NCBI RefSeq assembly: GCF_029784165.1
Contig: NC_073694.1
Span: 47,773,674 to 47,837,673, forward strand
Length of the DNA stretch: 64,000 bases
Direction: 5' to 3'
Source: Wyeomyia smithii
Taxonomy: Eukaryota; Arthropoda; Insecta; Diptera; Culicidae
Each line of letters begins with the position of its first letter. The first letter of the stretch is position 1. Position numbers and translations under genes: made by a program. Of this stretch, positions 57,595 through 64,000 are shown piece by piece. The notes beneath the pieces were generated by a model, which worked only from the letters and a program-made list of their open reading frames with translations, searched no databases and was not told the DNA's origin.

Positions 57595-58866
57595 ATTGAT
57601 TTAGGATACTCTCTCACTCTCTCTTTCTCAACCTGTTTCTCTCCTCAATACTCTCAAAATTCACATTTTATTTCCACTTAATTGTTTTTCGTCGCTTTTT
57701 TATGAATGAATGTTGAGAAAATTTTGAGACCAGTATGTCAGTGTTTTAGAATTATATTAGGATATTGCTCTTTGGGTCAGTTATATAGAAATACGTGACT
57801 GTTTGAATGCTTTAGAAAATAGCTAAAAATCACAAAAAATGTTTTTTCCTGTTTTTGGGAAACTGTATGACGCTAATAGCACAAAATCAAAGCTGTATAC
57901 AAACTGTAATACATATTCAACTGAATAGTAATGAAACAGCTATTATAAAAATATCGACCCAAATTTATCAAACTTATTGGGTTGTTATATGATCATGCGC
58001 TTTCAATGTTAACAGCACTGTCATTACTTTGATAATTACGTGGTAATACATCAAATTTTGTGAAATTTTTTTTAATGACAATAAAAATATTATTATTTTT
58101 AATTGGTTTTAACTATTGTCTCTCCAGTATCAACGTTCGTGTTTCGTTTCTCAGACGTGTTCAATTTCCGGACTCTGGGCATTTATCTGATTCCGAAAAT
58201 ACCCATTCGGTAATTTTATGCTATTTTCCAGGAGTAGAAAGTTGCAACCATAGATTTCATAATTGTGTCTTAATGCCAATTTTAGGTCTCTTAGCATTAT
58301 TCTGAAACTGGTGGTATTTTTTTCATTTGAGACAGTTTCACAGAAGCCGGGAGCCGACAGCCACTTTGAATTTCAAACCGGGTTCTAGATTTGTTTTCCG
58401 GCCTCAGGGCATCACCTCGATTCCGAAATATTCATTATGGGTGGCATTCGGCCATTCAAGCCGTATTTTAGAAACCGGTACATGAACATCAAAATGGCGT
58501 CTGGGTTCGATTTCCCACTTCCGATGATATGGATGGAATTAGGTCTAGCCGAAATCTGCGTTCACGAAGTTTACAACATTAGTATAGTTAATTGAATGAC
58601 ATACTTCTATATGCCTAAAATTATCCGATATACAATAATCTGGAGCAAAATTATATGTTCGCAGTTTGTGCCACTATGCAGTGGGACTGTAATGCGGGTA
58701 CTTTCAATATAAGACAAACACAACTTGGTATTTTTTCCATGTTTTTCCATACAAAAGTATCAATTTTAGATTTTTTTCGGAAAATATGATATCAATTAAG
58801 TCGATTCCCGATGATAACTCAAAAGTGACAAAAATCATTATGGGACAGTTATGCGGGTACCGGCAG
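57595..58866. other. Non-coding stretch with ~126-bp repeat relatives
   Basis: A CT-rich run near 57,612-57,650. Diverged members of the 126-bp family at 58,120-58,310 and 58,340-58,520. cgggtac motifs with gggacagttatgc / gggactgtaatgc at 58,682 and 58,842. No gene. Confidence 0.45.
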
Positions 58867-59700
58867 CATAGAGGGCTCTATTGGAAATTGAAAATATTTC
58901 TACAGCCAAAACAGGTTGAATGATTGACATAGTGTCTTCGGCAAAGTTGTAGATATAAATCATATCCTTAAAAAAAATGTTCTACGAAAAAGATAATTCA
59001 AAAAAAAATCCCAAAAATATCATAACTTTTTTTCCCGGATTTATCCATGATCGGACCGATTGCATTGTTTAGGTAATCTTTTGTACTTTTTTCATAAATT
59101 AAATTTTTTTTGAGTGTATATTTTTGTCGGAAAGATGAAATTATTATCTACAACTTTTCCGAAGACGTCACACCGATCAAACAAACCGTTTTGGCCCTTA
59201 AAATGTTTGTAATCATCAATACCTTCCCAAAATAACTTTTTTCAATAGCTTCTCAAAAATGAGTCGTATTTCAACCAATAGCACAAAATGGCATCTTTTG
59301 CCTATAGAAACGTCTATGCAAAGTTTCAGACAAATCAAAAATGGTTGATTAAATTGGTTGCCCGTGTTTTGTGGAAATGCTCTGCAGATATTGGTGACGC
59401 ACAATATCTGCAGAGCAATTGTATCATCCATATTAAAAACGACGTGCCACCAGCTACCAGAAACAACCACCGCTTCTCCCGGTTTTGGCGAAATCTCAAT
59501 CTGCAATTTTCGAAAATAAGGGACTATAATGACACAGCCACAACCAGAACCCTTACCGGTTTGCAATCTAAACTAAAGAACAAAAACAGAGCAAACGAAC
59601 GCTTGTGTTAAATGGGGATACATTTTAACCACTGTTCTCTTGGATTCACTCTTGCTTGGATCAGTTTTGACGTTTCGTCTTGATAACGCTTGCTGTTTGT
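58867..59700 (-). repeat. Inverted copy of the repeat at 130-1,530
   Basis: Starts catagagggctctattgg, the centre of the palindrome at 1,520, and follows one arm outward to the unique part matching 130-445. It has one arm only, no palindrome, and lacks the ~450-bp segment present at 455-905. Frames on both strands are fragmentary. Confidence 0.75.
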
Positions 59701-62700
59701 TTCTCGTTTTCGCTTTGACAAAGATCAGTGAAGATCAGTTAGTTGGATTCGTCGTTGAAGATCATTTGTTTGGATTCGAAAGATGCGCGCGAAATATTTA
59801 AACTGAGTATAACAACACGTTACTAGGATGAAAATCTAGTGTATCTGAAAGAGTGCTGCGATAGTTGGAAGTGAAAATTGAAAATTATTGGCTGCAGTGT
59901 TCGAATTTTGCTGGGGAAAATGACTTTTATCAGCACTGATGAAAATGCCAATGTTTTTTTTTTTTTTTTTTTTTAACAAAATTAGCAACATTTTTTGACG
60001 TTTTGTCAGCTCAGAGAATGATACCCTTATTTTTTCAATTTTGTCCATACGGAGGTAACTAATCCATACCGAGATACCTCCGTATGAACAAAATTAAAAA
60101 AAAAAAAATAAAGGAACCTATCTCTTTTCTCTTTTTTTTTTCTTTTCAGAATTCAAGCTTTGAAAAAACGTCGAAGAATGTTGATAACTTTGTTGAAAAA
60201 AAACCCTGACATTTGCATAGACTAGTGACATAACATTTATTTTCGAAAAAAAAACGATTTTTTTCTATCTTTATTTTTTCCAAATAATGTACAGTGCCGT
60301 AAATATAAATGTTTTTCGTACTTTTTGAAGATAAAACAAAAATCGTTTTATTTCTGTACATCATTGAAGAAATAAACATGAACAAACGCCGAAAAACTTA
60401 TCAAATCAACAAAATCAATTTTTTCCACCCACGCCAAAGTTTATAATAGATTGCAAGAAACTAGTGAAACCGCCTGCTAGTACTAATCCCCATCTTTCGA
60501 GTGAAGACTGTTGTTTTTGCAGCTTTTCGAGAATTTTAAGTTAAAAATTGCATTTTTTAACTAAAATGTCCTAAACAGAGCCTGACAAAGTCATTTTCAA
60601 TTGACAATTATCAGGTTATAGTGACGCTTTGACCCGTTGCCTTCAATTGAAAAGCTTTGGCGTCATTCTCAAGCTCTTCGTGAGTCACATGAAACTACTC
60701 GGAAGCTCTTGCTTTGATTTTGACAACTGAAGGGCTAGAAACTGATACAAATGCGTTTCAATTGAAACAAAATATTATCACCGTCACTCTCATATGACGA
60801 TTCTCAATCGAAAATGACACTGAGCGTTAACGGAGACAGGTAGCTTCCATACAGTACTTCGCACAAATATATGGACGAGGGAGAAAAGTAAACCGTGACG
60901 GTATGAAACGGAGAACACTAAAACCAGTTTCTCAATCCGAAGTGGTTACGCAGCACCAGTGATCAACTCCGAATAAAATCCGAAAAAAATCCGAAATATT
61001 GATCAGAATTTGCGTGACGTAATCATTGGATGCCATTGCCGTTTCAAATGCGGCTTGCGGTATCAGAAAACTATCATCAAACGACGCGATGCTGTGCTAG
61101 TTTCAATTGAGACGCTAAAGGAAATGAAAGAGTCTCTCTCTCCGTCAATTGAAATAGTCATCAGTTTCATTTGAAACGTTCCGATGAACAACAGACGGGA
61201 AAATAAGAAAGAAGTGATTCGATGACAGCAGCCGGAAAGAATCAAGTGAAAATGAAACTGTTCGAATCGAAATGACAGCGGGGAATTATCAGTTTCATTG
61301 TTTTGTTTCGAAAATGTTTTGCCCTGGTCCCAAACCCTATGGAAAAGTTGAAATTTGCCTAATGATCGGCAGAATGATGTATTTTTTAAATATTAAAAGA
61401 TATCTATATCATAGTAGGGTTTTAAATTCACATCAGAAAAAGTTATTTGGTATTTTTCGATTTTTAGAAACTTCCAGAATGTCTATGTATAAACGAATCT
61501 GTATGTGGTCGATTTTCAAGAGATAGAACCAAAGTGTCTTCAGCAAATTTTTTCTACATAAGATTATCTGCAACTTTGCTGAAGGCTTTGTTTTGATTTG
61601 ATAAGTAAAAAAAAATATCTCGATTTAAGGTAAATTAATCAAAAATTTGTTTGCTTCAGAAGATGCCCCTTAAGATCTACATAAACTTTGTCGGATACAC
61701 TCTAGCATTTGAATGGCATTTTTATACTCAAATCATGTTTTTCGCGTTTTAAACCACTGTGTACCCGTTCAAACTCAAGAGACGACGACTGAGTGTAGGA
61801 ATAAGTTTTAAAACGTGTAAGTGTTGTCCTGAGTAATCCGATATTTTCGTTACATTTCCCCGCTCAAAAAATTTTATTTCATTAAAATATTCACCAAGGA
61901 GACGACAGACAAGGCAGTTTTATATGTATTTTTATCTACTATTTTCTCAATCGCACTCATTTTTGTATAAAGCTTGCATGATACACAACTTTAACGACGT
62001 TAAAAAATCAGCTGAAACATAAATGCTTTGTTTAACAGGTTACTGCTCTATAGTTAACCAATATACATTAAAAAATTAAAAGATTTACTTTGTAATGCAC
62101 AAATGTGAACAAGTTTGGTACAAACATCTCTGCGACTTTATCGCAGAATAATGTCTAACCAACCTTTGATAGCTGTAACCTCAAAATTTACCTTTTGTTA
62201 GTCTGAATTTTGATAGTTCGAACATTTTTCCCTACCAATAACCTTATTTTTAAATTCATTTTCAAAAACAATCAGCACCAGACGGAAATCCCATGATTTT
62301 TTTTTCATTTCTGATATTTCGACGGCAAAAATAAAAACAAAACATTCAAATACACTCCTTACAGTTGTTATGATTTCTTCATTAGTGCCTAGAGCTTGTA
62401 GCAATAAATACAGTTTATGGTTTATTTTAATTATTTTCAATGATTTAAAAAATTATTTGCGCAAAAGCTAATGATGAAGATTATGAACTTTGTGACTATT
62501 CGACGATCAATGGACTAAAACATTTCTTCAATAGTTCGGTCATAATGGACACTGTCTAGGTCCTTGATTCAATCAGAGTGGATCAAGCACATTTAATTAA
62601 TTACAAACCTGTCTTTGTTGAACACGCATCACTCCTTTTTTTCAATCGACACATCACATGATACAGGTCAAGAGTAACTCTAACTTAAAACATCAAAATT

Positions 62701-63000
62701 GCGCAAAAATATCAAAAACTTCGAAATTCACAGAGTAATAAAATTCAAACTCGTTTTTCTCGAAATTATCAAAATGTCACTTGCTCCGGTCTGACTTAAC
62801 GCCGACTATTTGTTCATGCATCTGCGAAAAGCCATCGAATGGACGAATTCTAGGGAGCGGTAGTAAACGTGCGTTGTAATCAGTTCACAAATTTAGCTTC
62901 CCGGATACAAATTATCATGAAACGCAAAATAAACGGATTTGACTATTTGGTAGTCCCATAATTTAAATTGGTATCTCATGTCAGTTCACCAATGAACCAC
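59701..63000. other. AT-rich non-coding stretch
   Basis: Contains an 18-bp T run near 59,957, a 21-bp inverted repeat with one mismatch and 17-bp loop (60,037-60,057 / 60,075-60,095, centred on tacggaggta), and a 60,580-61,270 section rich in caattgaaa / tttcaattg motifs in both orientations that may be a decayed MITE. No gene supported. Confidence 0.45.
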
Positions 63001-63014
63001 ACCATCTGCGATTC

Positions 63015-63185
63015 AGATAAGCAGTCCACGCGCCATGTGTTTTACACTTTTTTTGTATATTTCAATGTAACTTGAATGTATGAGAGCAGATCATCCATCT
63101 CTAAGATAAATATAGGCATTTTTTCCTTGGAAATATGTTGATTGATACGAGAAGGCCGCTATCGATGTTGGCGTAGCCCTATAAA
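63015..63185 (+). promoter_or_regulatory. PGRP-2 promoter: TATA box and GATA motifs
   Basis: TATAAA at 63,180-63,185, 49 bp before the start codon. GATA motifs agataag at 63,015 and agataa at 63,104. Apart from these short elements the sequence is unlike the PGRP-1 promoter. Confidence 0.6.
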
Positions 63186-63233
63186 TATGAACTTTTCGAC
63201 AAATGGAAGCAGTACGATTTCAAAGTGCGAAAG

Positions 63234-63800
63234 ATGAACAAACTAGCTACAGTTCTTGCCATAACCTTGGCTTCGTTGGCCGTCGTGTCGGCCCAGTGTC
63301 CACGGATTATCAACCGTGCCGGTTGGGGAGCTCGTGCGGCCAACACGCCCCAACTCCCGAATCGTCCGGCACCATGGGTCGTGATGCATCATACCGCTGG
63401 AGCTCACTGCACCACGGATGCCGCTTGTGCCCAACAGATGCGTAACATCCAAAATTGGCACATGAACGGCAACGGATGGTCCGATATTGGCTACAATTGG
63501 TGCATCGGTGAAAACGGTGCCGCCTACGAAGGTCGCGGCTGGGGTCGCCAGGGTGCCCACGCTCCAGGATACAATGATCGTTCCGTTGGTATGTGCGTAA
63601 TGGGAACCTTCACGAATGTCATTCCAAATGCTGCCGCTCGTAACGCCGCTCAACAGTTGATTTCGTGCGGTGTATCACTCGGACATATTAGTGGATCCTA
63701 TTGGCTTATCGGACATCGTCAAGCCACGGCCACAGCCTGTCCAGGAAACGCTTTCTTCAATGAAATTCGCACCTGGCCAAGATTCAATCCTAACCCCTAA
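63234..63800 (+). CDS. Short secreted peptidoglycan-recognition protein (PGRP-SC/S type amidase), copy 2
   Basis: Also a single exon of 188 codons. It has a signal peptide MNKLATVLAITLASLAVVSA and the same PGRP domain with His52-His53, Tyr87, His161, Thr167 and Cys169, and Gly81-Trp82. The mature proteins differ only at residue 180 (Thr for Ser) and 188 (Pro for Val). Nucleotides 63,288-63,656 appear identical to 46,729-47,097, while the signal peptide, the last 145 bp and both UTRs differ. Met at 63,234 is chosen over the in-frame ATG three codons upstream (63,225) because it aligns with copy 1 and its signal peptide. Same orientation as copy 1, 16.6 kb downstream. Predicted role: extracellular peptidoglycan amidase, limiting immune signalling by DAP-type peptidoglycan. 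Confidence 0.95.
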   Translation: MNKLATVLAITLASLAVVSAQCPRIINRAGWGARAANTPQLPNRPAPWVVMHHTAGAHCTTDAACAQQMRNIQNWHMNGNGWSDIGYNWCIGENGAAYEGRGWGRQGAHAPGYNDRSVGMCVMGTFTNVIPNAAARNAAQQLISCGVSLGHISGSYWLIGHRQATATACPGNAFFNEIRTWPRFNPNP

Positions 63801-63826
63801 GCAATGCTTGTTAACAGACAGTGTGA

Positions 63827-63832
63827 AATAAA
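63827..63832 (+). terminator. PGRP-2 polyadenylation signal
   Basis: AATAAA 27 bp after the stop codon. The remaining bases to the window end show no feature. Confidence 0.7.
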
Positions 63833-64000
63833 CCGGGGTTTTAAACCTAACTAACCTGTATTTGACAATTAACTGATAATGAAGCAATTATTCACAGTAA
63901 TGAAAATATCTTGCCGCGAAACATTGTTAAAACAATTGAAATATTCTTTAATTCCGTAAAATTTTACCACCTAACGCAGTTTAAATCTCCATCAGGCTTT

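Overview
The window looks like a non-coding-rich, AT-rich stretch of a culicine mosquito genome (Aedes-type; species not determinable by eye). The main clues are two secreted short peptidoglycan-recognition proteins of the insect PGRP-SC/S type and a dense load of transposons of kinds typical of mosquitoes: a Juan-like Jockey LINE, RTE and LOA-like LINEs, tRNA-derived SINEs with clear target-site duplications, and many TA- or TTAA-flanked MITEs. There is no sign of bacterial, plastid or viral organisation.

Layout. 1-6.2 kb: a dispersed repeat whose core is a ~1 kb foldback palindrome, tandemly duplicated as a 2.59 kb unit with one breakpoint inside a SINE. 6.2-15 kb: a Tc1 relic, a piggyBac-type MITE, a probable small coding exon of an unidentified host gene (about 9.97-10.08 kb) and a 1.27 kb TA-flanked element. 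15.1-19.4 kb: a decayed mariner-like element split by an almost intact 3.4 kb hAT element with 8-bp target duplications. 19.4-23.6 kb: a Juan-like LINE with intact ORF1 and broken ORF2. 23.8-25.3 kb: decayed units on the minus strand that end in histone-type 3' stem-loops, with an inverted relative at 50.8-51.2 kb. 25.7-38.6 kb: SINE, MITEs, a BEL/Pao gag scrap, an RTE LINE interrupted by a LOA-type LINE fragment, a pogo-like element and a duplicated foldback repeat. 39.2-45.1 kb: blocks of a degenerate 12-bp array (GATTTT/RATAYG) interrupted by a SINE, a palindromic element and a MITE. 46.5-47.3 kb and 63.1-63.83 kb: the two PGRP genes. Between them lie ~126-bp repeats, a minus-strand RTE LINE, a disrupted SINE, a TA-flanked 868-bp MITE and an inverted copy of the repeat that opens the window.

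The only genes likely to make a working host protein are the two PGRPs. They share a 369-bp stretch that I read as identical while their signal peptides, C-termini, UTRs and promoters differ, which points to gene conversion between the paralogues. They should be secreted zinc amidases of the DAP-type recognition class, with short TATA promoters and upstream GATA motifs. Everything else with coding potential belongs to mobile elements in various states of decay. All family assignments were made by eye without database searches; positions of repeat edges are good to a few bases where a target duplication is given and approximate otherwise.
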